Assembly: GCA_963971305.1 (NCBI GenBank)
Contig: OZ020310.1
Span: 61,577,017-61,641,016 of the forward strand
Length of the DNA stretch: 64,000 nt
Direction of reading: 5' to 3'
From: Arcuatula senhousia
Lineage: Eukaryota; Mollusca; Bivalvia; Mytilida; Mytilidae
The notes under the pieces: model-generated
Told to the model about the DNA's origin: nothing
The model's database searches: none
What the model saw: the letters and a program-made list of their open reading frames with translations, nothing else
Shown: in pieces, positions 33,563 through 43,441 of the stretch
Layout of the letters: every line of letters begins with the position of its first letter
Numbering within the stretch: the first letter of the stretch is position 1
Position numbers and translations under genes: made by a program

Positions 33563-34832
33563 TCTTCTATTTACTTTGACATTTTAAGATAAGTCATTTG
33601 ATAAGAAGGGGGTTTTACTTTGACATTGTAAGATCAGTGCTTTGTTAAGAAGGGAGTTTTCTCTGTGACAATTTATAAGATCGGTTCTTTGTTAAAAAGT
33701 GGTTTTACTTTGGCATTTTAAGATCAGTGCTTCTTAAAAACAGGAGTTTTGCTATGACATTTTATGACCAGGGCTTGGTAAAGAAGGGGGTTTTCCTTTA
33801 GCATTTAATGATAAGTGCTTTGCTAAGAAGGGGTTTAACTTTGGCAATTAAAGATCAATGCTGCGTTGATAAGGGGGGGGGTACTTTAAAATTGTAAGAT
33901 CAGTGCTTTGTTCAGATTGAAGGGGGAAATATTTGACATTTTAAGATCAGTGCTTTGTCAAGAAAGGGGTTTTACTTTGACATTTTAAGATCAATGCTTA
34001 GATAAGAAGGAATTTTTACTTTGGCATTTTAAGATCAGTGCTTTGTCAAGAGGGAAGTTTAATCTTGGCATTTAAAGATCAGTGCCTTGTCACTAAGGGG
34101 TTTTATTTTAGCACTAATAGATTAATGCTTTGGTAAGAAGTTTTTTTTATATCTAAATATCAGTATTTTGTTAAGAAGGAAGTTTAACTTTGGTATTTTA
34201 AGATCAGTGCATTGTCAAAAAGGGTTTTTTACTTTGGCATTTGAAGAAGATCAGTGCTTTGTTAAGAAGGGGGTTTTACTTTGACATTTTCAGATTAGTG
34301 CATTGGTAAGAAAGGAGTTTTATCTTGACATATAGGTCTGTGCTTTGTTAAGAAGGGGGTTTTACTTTGAATCATATAAGATAAGTGCAATGCTAAGAAG
34401 GGGGCTTTACTTTGACATTTTAAGATCAGTGATTTGTCAAGAGGGGGTTTTACTTTGACATTTTAAGATCAGTGCTTTGTTAAGAAGGGGGTCTTTCTTC
34501 GGCAATTTAAGATCAGTTTTTTATTACATTTGAAAATAGGTGGTTTTTCTTGAGCACTATAAGATCAGTGTTTTGTTAAGGAGAGGATTTTACTTGGCAT
34601 TTTAAGAACAATGTTTTGTTAAGATTTGCGTTTTATTGGGCAACACAAGATCAGTGCTTTGTTAAGAAGGGGTTTTACTATAACATTGTAAGGTCAGTGC
34701 TTTGTAAAGAAGGGGGTCTTTCTTTTGCATTTTAAAATGTGCTTTGCTAAGAAGGGGTTTCACTTTGGCAATTAAAGATCAATGTTTCGTTGAGAAGGGG
34801 GGTTACTATGAAATTGTAAGATCAGTGCTTTG
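33563..34832. repeat. 45-bp minisatellite, main block 1
   Basis: About 28 units of the TTTTACTTTGACATTTTAAG / ATCAGTGCTTTGTTAAGAAG type, highly variable. Composite variants recur, such as 'cttcttaaaaacaggagttt' followed by a 'tttggcaattaaagatca' unit and a poly-G unit, and these are seen again at 36.87-37.05 kb. Confidence 0.9.
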
Positions 34833-35597
34833 TTAAGGATGTATTCTTTTGAGGGGTTAAAATTTTCCTTTCCCAAACCTACATTTTTGAAATGATAAGA
34901 CCCTGGGAAAATCATATTTAGTAAGAAAACAATATGTCCGTGTGGATTTTAGCTTGCTACAGCCATTTAAAAAGTTCCTATTTTGACAATTTTCCCAAAA
35001 TTTCATCTTTTTTGGCCTATTTTGAGGTTATTTTCTGTAAAATATCAAGTTTCAAAATCAAGTTTTCGCTCTAATTTTCCATATTGATAGATGCCATGAT
35101 TCTGAACAAATTTAACTTATAAAAAGTATGTGTCCGTGATGATATAAGAAAGTTAAGACCCGAAAATGTGCCTTTTTAGGTCATTTTCAAGACACCATAA
35201 AACCGGTAAAAATCAAGATTTTTCAAATTTTCTTTGATACCAAAAGCTCAAAACCCTCCATTTTCGTTAAAAATAATTGGACAAATAAATCATTTTTGGA
35301 TTTAGAAAAGAAATTATATGAATTGCATGCATATTTTGTTGGGAAAATGAATTTAACTACCCCTACCCTGAAATTGCCTAAATTCAGATTGGGTTCAATG
35401 GTCAAATTTGGTCAAAAATGAAAATGTCGCATATCTCAAAAAACTGCTTATTGTATCTTCATATTTTTTGACATAATTTAGATGGATCATCATTTGATAT
35501 ATAACCATCAAAAGTTTTCAATTATAAGGCAAGGTTGAAAAATTATTCACAAACGAGATTTCAACGAGACTGAAACCTCAGAAGAATACAACCTTAA
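34833..35597. mobile_element. 757-bp terminal-inverted-repeat element with TTAA target duplication
   Basis: The element proper (34837-35593) has ends GGATGTATTCTTTTGAGG and CCTCAGAAGAATACAACC. It is flanked by TTAA on both sides, and that tetramer is part of the minisatellite unit (ttgTTAAgaagg), so excision restores a normal unit. TTAA duplication is typical of piggyBac-type integration. No transposase frame; non-autonomous. Confidence 0.8.
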
Positions 35598-35977
35598 GAA
35601 GGAGGGGGATTTATTTGACATGTTAAGATCAGTGCTTAGATAAGAAGGTAGTTTAATTTTGACATTTTAAGATCAGTGCTGTGTAAAGAAGGGATTCTAT
35701 TTTGGCACTAAAAGATCAGTGCTTTGCTAAGAAGGGGGTTTTACTCTGACATTTTTAGATCAATGTTTAGATAAGAAGGAAGTTATACTTTGACATTTTA
35801 AGATCGGTGCTTAGTCAAGAAGGGGTTTTACTTTGGCGCTTAAAGATTAGTGCTTTGTTAAGAAGGTTTTTTTGATATTTTAATATCAGTACTTTGTTAA
35901 GAAGGGAGTTTAACTTCGACATTTTAAGATCAGTGCTTTGTCAAGAAGAGGTTTTACTTTGGCATTTGAAGATTAGT
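35598..35977. repeat. 45-bp minisatellite, main block 2
   Basis: About eight units. The last one runs into a Penelope-like family A fragment at 'agtgcttgtagatcttcatc'. Confidence 0.9.
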
Positions 35978-36335
35978 GCTTGTAGATCTTCATCTCGAAA
36001 TTGACTCTCAAGGAAGACTTTCAACAAGGCTCTATGACAAACGTGATGAATTAAACTTTCCAATCGTAAACTTTCCCTTCTTGTGTAGCAACATTTCGTC
36101 CGCTTAAGCTTATGGAGTTAACGTATCTCAATTGATTCTTTACTCCAGAGCGTGCTGGACTTACATCGATTTCCTTAGCAGAGCGACACGTCTGACGCAA
36201 AAATTGCTCACACAAGGTTATGTTGCTTCTCGGTTGCTGTCTTCACTCAAGATATTTTACGGAAGACATCATGCACTTATAGACAAAAATGGAATTTCGA
36301 TCTCCCAGATGAGTGCAGATGTTGGTTTGTCATAG
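35978..36335 (+). pseudogene. Penelope-like family A reverse transcriptase, C-terminal end, near-intact frame
   Basis: From 35982 one frame reads LDLHLEIDSQGRLSTRLYDK, continues through LNFPIVNFPFLCSN, has one stop near 36112, and continues with SQLILYSRACWTYIDFL, KLLTQGYVASRLLSSLKIFY and GRHHALIDKNGISISQMSAD to a stop at 36335. This is the conserved C-terminal part of the element's protein. It is 5'-truncated at the minisatellite junction. The better-preserved frame suggests a younger insertion than the copy at 19.6 kb. Confidence 0.7.
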
Positions 36336-36622
36336 GGTTTTGGTTTGTCTTCTTTTGTTAGATTTGATACGCTGAATATACTATTGGCAACACGACAGGT
36401 CTGCTATAGCAAGCAGGAATTGCTTACTCTTCCGGATCACCTGAGTTCACTCTTGTTTTGACTGGAGCTCGCGTTGTTGATTGATATTCAGTTATTTTGT
36501 GGTTCCATGTTTTACAAGTTGTCTGTTTTTTGTCCCGTTCTTGTTGGTGTTTACTGGTTTTGTCTCTGCCCTTTCGGACTTTTGACATTCGGATACCCAA
36601 TTGGTACCTCTGCCTCTTTGTT
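36336..36622 (+). repeat. 3' end of Penelope-like family A
   Basis: Contains 'tctgctatagcaagcagg', 'actcttccgg', 'ttgatattcagttattttgt' and ends 'cggatacccaattggtacct', where the minisatellite resumes. Confidence 0.7.
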
Positions 36623-37190
36623 AAGAATGGTTTTACTTTGACATTTTCAGATCAGTGCTTTGGTAAGAAGGGGGTTTAATCTTGACATATAGGTCAGTGT
36701 TTTGTTAAGAAGGGGGTTTTACTTTGACATTTTAAGATCAGTATTTTGTAAAGAAGGTGGTCTTTCTTTGGCATGTTAAGATCAGGTCTTTTGTTAATAA
36801 TAAGCTTTACTTTGTCATTTCAAGATCAGTTTGTTTTGCTTAAAATCGGTTTTAGTTTGGTATTTTTTAATCAGTGCTTCTTAAAAACAGGAGTTTTACT
36901 ATGACATTTTAAGATCAGTGCTTTGGAAAGAAGGGGGTCTTTCTTTGGCATTTTAAGATAAGTGCTTTGCTAAGAAGCGGTTTCACTTTGGCAATTAAAG
37001 ATCACTGCTTCGTTGATGAGGGGGGGGGGGGGGTACTTTGAAATTGTAAGATCGGTGCTTTTTTAAAAAGGAGGGGGGATAAGTTTAACATTTTAATATC
37101 AGTACTTTGTTAAGAAGGGAGTTTAACTTTGACATTCTAAGATCAGTGCTTTGTCAAGAAGAGGTTTTACTTTGGCATTTGAAGATCAGT
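36623..37190. repeat. 45-bp minisatellite, main block 3
   Basis: About 12 units, including the 'cttcttaaaaacaggagttt' composite and a 13-G run at 37021-37033. The last two units and their junction with the family A fragment duplicate 35880-36000. Confidence 0.9.
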
Positions 37191-37690
37191 GCTTGTAGAT
37201 CTACATCTCGAAATTGACTCCTCGTCTTGTTGTTTTCGTACAGTATTTTGTCTTAGGTTCTCTCTTGGTGAATTGAACTTTTGTCGATTGAGTTTTACAG
37301 TGTGTTTTATATGTATGCTTTGTGCAAGCTTATCAATAGGGGGAAGGTTGGATCCAAAAAACTAGTTTAACCCCACCACATTTTATATGTGCCAGTCCTT
37401 AGCCAGGAATCTTTGCCAAAGCCTTTGTTTGTCCTTGTCATTCTGTGTTAACTGTTTTATGGAATTGGATTTTTCGTTGATGATTTAGGGATTGGTTTTG
37501 AAACTTTTGTATTGTATTATAAGTCTTGGGCCAATGCAAGACGGTAATCAGTGACCTATGGTCATGTTGAAGACTACTTGCTGTTTTCCGTTGTGATTTT
37601 TTGAATTGCTGCTTGTTTATGTTTGTTGTGTCGCGTACACTTAGTCCACATCTCAATCTCGTCTATCTCAAGGAAGACTTTCAACAAGTT
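37191..37690 (+). repeat. Family A fragment split by a family B 3' end
   Basis: 'gtagatctacatctcgaaat' begins a family A RT fragment that stops at 'tgactc' (37219). A family B 3' end follows (ctcgtcttgttgttttcgt to cacatctcaatctcgtctat). The family A fragment then resumes as 'ctcaaggaagactttcaaca' at 37667-37688. The insertion is therefore nested. The 72-codon minus-strand frame here is repeat-derived. Confidence 0.7.
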
Positions 37691-38358
37691 TTGATTAAAG
37701 CAAATTAATCAGCACCTTAAGATCTACCAGCTCTGAAATTTTGAAGAAAATCCAATAAATCATGTAGGAGTTATTCCCCTTTTTGTAGATTTTTTGAAAA
37801 TTTTGCACCTGTTTAGATCAATACCTTGACAACTATAGAAGATATTTGAGAAATTTAAATTGCATATTGTTAGTCACATAAAAATCTACAAAATATGTAA
37901 CAGGGTCAACGTTGTAGGATCTTTCCTTAGAGGAGTTATTGCCCATAGAACGTCAAAATTGAGCTTCTAAAAAGCATTTCCTTATTACATTGAAAACATG
38001 AACTCCTCTGACACTTTAAGTCCAATTGGAACCAAACTTGGTATTGTTGTTTATTAGCATTGAGTGTATAGAACTGATGTGGGGATTTTTGATTGGTTGA
38101 AAAACATGACCGCTGTGGCTTAAAATAGAACTTTGGGTTAAACTGCATTTTATTTGCTAATAACTCAAAAAGGGTGACAGATTTCTTAATTTTGATTGAG
38201 AACAAAAGTGATCAGCACCTTAAGATTCATCATATTGTCGGAAGACCCCCTTATTAAACTTAAGACCATTTCAATGTCAAGTAGATTTTGCCTTATAACC
38301 TTTACCTCAGGCACATTTGTCAGGTTAGCGATTCAGGCTCCTGGTAGCCTCTTGTTTT
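37691..38358 (-). repeat. 'aggctcccagg' interspersed repeat, minus-strand copy, 3'-truncated
   Basis: Reading from 38358 leftwards it starts with CAAGAGGCTACCAGGAGCCT and GAATCGCT, followed by 'cagtttaacccaaagttcta' and 'caatcaaaaatccccac' blocks shared with 38.4-39.4 and 59.9-60.0 kb. It ends at the family A junction. The 89-codon minus-strand frame at 37936-38205 is a translation of this repeat. Confidence 0.7.
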
Positions 38359-38390
38359 TTTAATGTTTGCGAACCATTACAATTTTTAAA

Positions 38391-39466
38391 CAAGAGGCTC
38401 CCAGGAGCCTGAATCGCTCATCTAAACAACACAGAAACGCATATTTTGTTGATATTATTGTGCTTAACAATATGCAATTAAAAAAATTGAAATATCTTGT
38501 TTACTTTTCAAGATATAGGGCTAAATAAGTGCAAAATTTTGAAAAGAAATACAAAAAAGGACAATAACTCCCAAATCAGGTGTCAGATCTTTTTCAAAAT
38601 TTCAGGACAGGTAGATCTTAATATGCTGATCACTTTTGATTCTTGCACAATTTTGATATCTGTAACCATTTTTGAGTTATTTTAAAACAAAAAACTACAA
38701 TTTACCCCTATATTTTATTTTTAGACATGGCGGCCATGTTTTTTGACGAATTCAAAATCCGAACGACGGAAATGTAGAACAAATGCTATTAAACAAGTGT
38801 GCCAAGTTTAAATGCAGTTGATCTTATGGTGTCAGACAAGTTAATCTTTCAAATTCAGGGGAAACGTAATGAAAAGTGGTACATTTTGACGTTTTGAGGG
38901 CAATAACTCCTAAAAGGAATGGTCCTACAGCTTTGACCTAATTACATGAAATGAAGATCTTGACATGCTTAATTATATGCAATTTGATTTTTTGAAATAT
39001 CTTGTATAGTTTTCAAGATATATGCCTAAATAAGTGCAAAATTTTGAAAAAAAATCCAGAAAAAGGGCAATAACTCCTACATCGGTTGTTGGATCTTCTT
39101 GCAAATTTTTGGGCAGGAAGATCTTGAGGTGCTGATCACTTTTAATATGCCAGAATTTTGATATCTGTTACTATTTTTGAGCTATTTGCAAAAAACTTCG
39201 ATTTACCCCTATGTTCTATTTTTAGCCATGACGGCCATGTTTTTTTTTGACAAATCATCAATCCCAGCAGTAGTTTTGTACACCATACCCCAAAAAATAA
39301 CCACACAAAGTTAAGTTACAATCTGACTTATGGTTTTAGAAGAGTTAAAGTTTCTAAAAGTTTACTGACGGACGACGGATGACGGACGACGGACAACGGA
39401 CGGACGACGGACGCCAAGTGACGGCAATAGCTCGCCGGACCTTTCGGGTCAGGTGAGCTAAAACCA
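38391..39466 (+). repeat. 'aggctcccagg' interspersed repeat, full-length copy
   Basis: The 5' end is AACAAGAGGCTCCCAGGAGC with GAATCGCTCATC. The interior has two diverged subrepeats (gatcttgaggtgctgatcac; gacatggcggccatgtttttt). Near the 3' end lies a GACGGACGACGG-type run (39362-39415). The terminus is AGCTCGCCGGACC-TTTC-GGGTCAGGTGAGCT, a hairpin whose left arm echoes the 5' CGCTCACC. It faces the 37.7-38.4 kb copy head to head with a 32-bp spacer. No protein is apparent. Confidence 0.75.
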
Positions 39467-40374
39467 CTCAGATAGAGCTACAGTACGAAAGCTTCATTAG
39501 TTTAAAAATACCTAACCACGAAACCCTCAGTCCACTACGTTCTTGCGAGGGTTACAATCTGGCCCCACTTAATGGAGCAGCGCCCTAGTGAATCAGTACG
39601 CCATTTTGTATTAATGGAATTCTTTACCAAATTATTTGAATGTACACATGTAGGTAAAGAGAAACAAATTATGATAAAAAAACATTCTTTAAAAAATCTT
39701 TCACTGATTTCATAAAGTTTATTAAAAATTGTTTAAATTCTAATCCTATTTCACAAAGTTAATCAAGTTCAGGATCAGTGTCTCGTTATATTATGATAGC
39801 TTTTTCATTGTGTAGAAAGAAAACATTTTTTAAAGAATTTTTCCTTTCCATAAAGCAACTTTAATGTTCAAAACGGGAACGTAGTACACCGAGGTATCTT
39901 CATTTTTGTACTAGCGTCTACCTTTTTGGATTCATGACATTCGATTGCTTAAATTATTTTATGGTGGCTGTCACTTATTATATTGCGATCGGCATAAATT
40001 ATCTGTCGGTCGCCAATTTATTTATTTGGCGGCTGCCATTTAATTATTTGATTTATCTGGCAATCACCACTAAATGTACGCTAATTATAAGTGCTAACGC
40101 CAGATAATTAAAAGTAGGACTGCAAGAAAATTAATTTGGCGGTTGCCTTATTGTAAGTGGGCGCCGTTAAATATTAAATGGCGGCCGCAAATTAAATTAA
40201 GTGTCGGTCTTTCCTGCTAAATAAACAGTTTAGTTTTACTTGGCACAACTAGGCTTCAATAAATATAAAATACTCAATCATCAAATGTAATATTCATAAA
40301 GTTAAAATTTTGCGCTTTTGATGTTGGAGTAGTGAATTTGATGTAGGATACTTGCTATATTCATTCAGATAGTC
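39467..40374. other. No gene; cluster of ggcggc/gccgcc-AATTA motifs at 39.98-40.21 kb
   Basis: Between 39975 and 40210 short motifs such as 'ggcggctgccatttaattat', 'tggcggttgcc' and 'atggcggccgcaaattaaat' recur in both orientations without a fixed period. The rest of the stretch has no recognised feature. Confidence 0.4.
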
Positions 40375-41165
40375 TCTGACAAAATGCCTACTTCAGCAAA
40401 AAGGACGCGAAGTTTCAATGCTAGAATAGAAAACGATTTACTCGTTGTAAAATAACTGGAATAGAAGTTCTGAATGACGGAAGGATATTAATTTGTGACA
40501 GTAATAAAAGTAAAGTGAAACTGTTTATGTTTATTTGAAGTTTTTTATATTCTATTACACTGGCAGGTCTTCCAATTGATCTTTCCGCCGTCTCGCAGAC
40601 GGACAAGAATTGTCGTTACAAATGACATTGGCTATAAACTAATAATAATAAAGTCTTCTTAACATTGTCGGTGACAAATTGTTCCACGAGAGAGATAAAG
40701 CCGTAAAATCTGGCGCCACGGGTGTTTGTGCAGTTGACAATAGCATTATATTGACATATCCATAGGAGAGCACACCGGAAATTTTTACAATTGATTTAGA
40801 CGGCCGAGTCATCAAAACGTTTATTAAAAATGCAAAGAAGAAACCGTTATTTAAGGAACATCCAATCAGTATTTACGCATTCAGTGATCATATTTATGTC
40901 TGTTGAATGTCGTTCGATAGCAAGCATGACAAAATTAATAAATTGTCTACAAATGGTGACATTCTTGCTACTTACCAACATCCTGATTTAAAAGGTGCTA
41001 GGTATGTCAATTTGGACATGTTTAGTAATTTGTACATCTGCTCCCTTCTCTCATCTATGTTATTCGGTTTGACAGATCTTCCTCTGTGGGCTATGTTATA
41101 GTTTCGTCTAAAGACGGCATCAAGCTACCATGTGCACTCGGAATATTAGACCAAGCACTTTAAAA
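40375..41165 (+). pseudogene. NHL-repeat (TRIM-like) protein C-terminal region, broken
   Basis: In successive frames: a segment TGIEVLNDGRILICDSNKSK, then KVKLF, LAGLPIDLSAVSQTD, then VCAVDNSIILTYP, EIFTIDLDGRVIKTF, EHPISIYAFSDHIYVC, KINKLSTNGDILATYQHPDL and later SKDGIKLPCALGILDQAL. The repeated hydrophobic-turn blocks (DGRILICDSN.) resemble the six-bladed NHL propeller of bivalve TRIM-type proteins. At least three stops and one or more frameshifts break it, and no RING or B-box part precedes it. No introns are seen, so it may be a single-exon or retrocopied fragment. Confidence 0.6.
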
Positions 41166-41699
41166 TGTACAGGAAGGACAAGATACAGTGCACATTATGA
41201 CAATTGAAAGTTTCAGTGAAAACTATAACAAGTATAACACCCCTGTTGAAATTAGAAATAGAAAACCTGTTCAATTCTCCGTTAAAGGCTGATTTATTAC
41301 TGAGAGCTCTCAGACTTGTGAAAAACATTTCATCATTTTCACTCATATTTAGTTTATAGAGAGGTCCAACTTGATAGTTTGCATTTACAGGGATAAAGCA
41401 ATGTTCAGCTCATCTTGCAAGTATATGCATTCAATTGCTGAATAGTTACTGCCTTTCCAGAATACAATATGTACCAATTGTATTGCTCAATCAGTTATAA
41501 CATGGTTTTCTTCAGATGAGTGCTTATCTTCTCAATAAATTCATAATGTTTTGTAAACATTCTTGGCAGGAATTCCTGTATTAATTTATGTTAAGCACCT
41601 GGATATAGACTCGATCCATTAAATGTAGGACAACATATTATCGATCTGGGATGATCCGTCAAAAACATGCCCGACAACCATGACAACAGCAAAGAAAAT

Positions 41700-42290
41700 A
41701 TGGAATATTAAATAGACGATAAAGAAACATGGAATAAGTGTTCGCGACACAACAAAAATTAAAGAAACGACAACGTAAAAAATCACAATGGTAAACAACC
41801 AGCAGCCTTCAACATGACCAGAGGTCACTGCTCGCTGTCTTGCATAGGCTAAAGACTACAAATACAATACATAAGATTCAAAGAAATCCATATATTATTA
41901 AAGAAAGACACATTTCTGGACATAAAACAAAAAAAACAGATAGTAGACAAGGACAAACAGGACAAACAAAAGCTTTGACAAGGATTCCTGGCTTAGGACA
42001 GGCATATATAAAATGTGGCGGGGTTAAACTAGTTTATTTCGGCCCAACCTTCCCCCTATTGTTTGTCTTGTACAAAGCACAAAAAATAACACACTTTAAA
42101 AATCAAATTGATAAAAGTTCAATTCACCAAGAGAGAACCTGAGACAAGAATACCATACGAGAACAACGAAACGTAAAGGAACTCTCATGAGAACACTCGC
42201 ACTTACTGACAGCTAGCTAAGAAGTAGTTATCGACTGATGTAAAAAAAATCAAACAAATCGATTCTAAATCTGTCAATATTTGTACCGTC
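41700..42290 (-). repeat. 3' end of Penelope-like family B, minus strand
   Basis: It holds 'tggaataagtgttcgcgaca', 'ccagcagccttcaacatgac', 'ctggcttaggacaggcat', 'gtggcggggttaaactag' and 'caaccttccccctattg', in the same order as 20-430. The 100-codon plus-strand frame at 41840-42142 is a translation of this repeat. Confidence 0.65.
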
Positions 42291-42704
42291 AAAACAGAGA
42301 ATGCTTTCGGATTTGGGTATGTGTGACATGAAATTTTAAAGAAATCATGTATTATTGACTCATCCAATTTGATGACCTTTTATTTAGCAATACACAACAG
42401 AACAATGGACATTTCTACAAAAAAAAAATAGAAATTAGAGTAATACAACTAAACACAAAGAATACTGTGCTTATAAAATGATACCCCCAGTTGATACTGA
42501 TTTTTATATTGAAAAAAAAATGAAGTTCAGTTGCACACTGTATCTCCTTTAAATGATATCCGAGAGCAAAGAAATTGTATTAATACATATCTCATTATGA
42601 TATGCTTCCTTATGTATGAAATCATAAAGCGGTTTTGGTTGAGTTGATTTGACAGTCATACTGTTTGATTTCTACATGCATAAATCCCACAAACGTAGGG
42701 ACTT
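42291..42704. other. No gene recognised
   Basis: AT-rich spacer. Confidence 0.5.
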
Positions 42705-42875
42705 ATAGGTTCTTACATAAGTTCTTGGAAAAGACCGGCTGATCTTTCTCAAGTAATATAATTTTTCAGTCTTTTTGCAAGTGGAGCGCAGCGGAACGAG
42801 CCAAAAGACACTAAACATTCTATCGCGAGTGAAAGATCATTGCCGGTTTTCCAAGAACGCGTGTAAGTACCTATT
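42705..42875. repeat. Imperfect palindrome (MITE-like)
   Basis: 'ataggttcttacataag' plus 'ttcttggaaaagaccggct' at the left are complementary to 'ccggttttccaagaac' plus 'gtgtaagtacctat' at the right, around a centre containing 'gagcgcagcggaacgagc'. A snap-back DNA of about 170 bp; no target duplication was identified. Confidence 0.6.
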
Positions 42876-43147
42876 TCTTCCGTAAAATTATTTTTTTTAT
42901 ATTCTGAAACTTCAGGTGCGCAGGTATGTTAAGGCAAGAATCTGGTAATATTGTACCATAATTGGCACGTTTACAAATGCATTCATTTTCCAATAAAAAC
43001 AACACAGCTCATGCTTCTTTTTTAATCGGGAAGATAGGTTGATGAACAATGTTCAATAAAAAATAAAAAAGTGAGACTATAAATGCATAATGTACGTCAT
43101 TAGAGGCTTAAGAAGAGGTATGACCAATAACCTTTATATATTAGCAC

Positions 43148-43441
43148 ATCACAAGTATTTCTTCTCACTCTATAGATAAAACCTTGGTACTATTGAAATC
43201 GCAATTATTCCTGTATATGGAAAATATCTGGCCAATGATGAAAAGAGACCGATATTTTTATGAAAATGATAAAAATATGTTACCTTTTGGGCCGTGGCGG
43301 TGGAATTGTAACATGAAACAGTCATATGCTTTATATATATTCGCCTTACCCCTATTGCCAAGCACTTTTCGGAACTGCATTGCTATTTTATACTTTGTGT
43401 CAAAACCGCATTAGAATCTGTCCGATAGAAATACTTGTGAT
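43148..43441. mobile_element. 294-bp MITE-like element
   Basis: Terminal inverted repeats ATCACAAGTATTTCT and AGAAATACTTGTGAT bound the element, with weaker pairing inwards (ctatagataaaacc / ggtttt-like). Overlapping 63- and 76-codon frames lie inside and are not credible genes. Confidence 0.65.

Noticed and set aside
33000..37200. Regularly spaced units resembling a CRISPR array
   Set aside because: This is eukaryotic DNA, units are contiguous and degenerate, no unique spacers separate identical repeats, and no cas genes are present.
41840..42142. 100-codon plus-strand frame
   Set aside because: It lies wholly inside the family B 3' repeat and is not conserved in the other copies.
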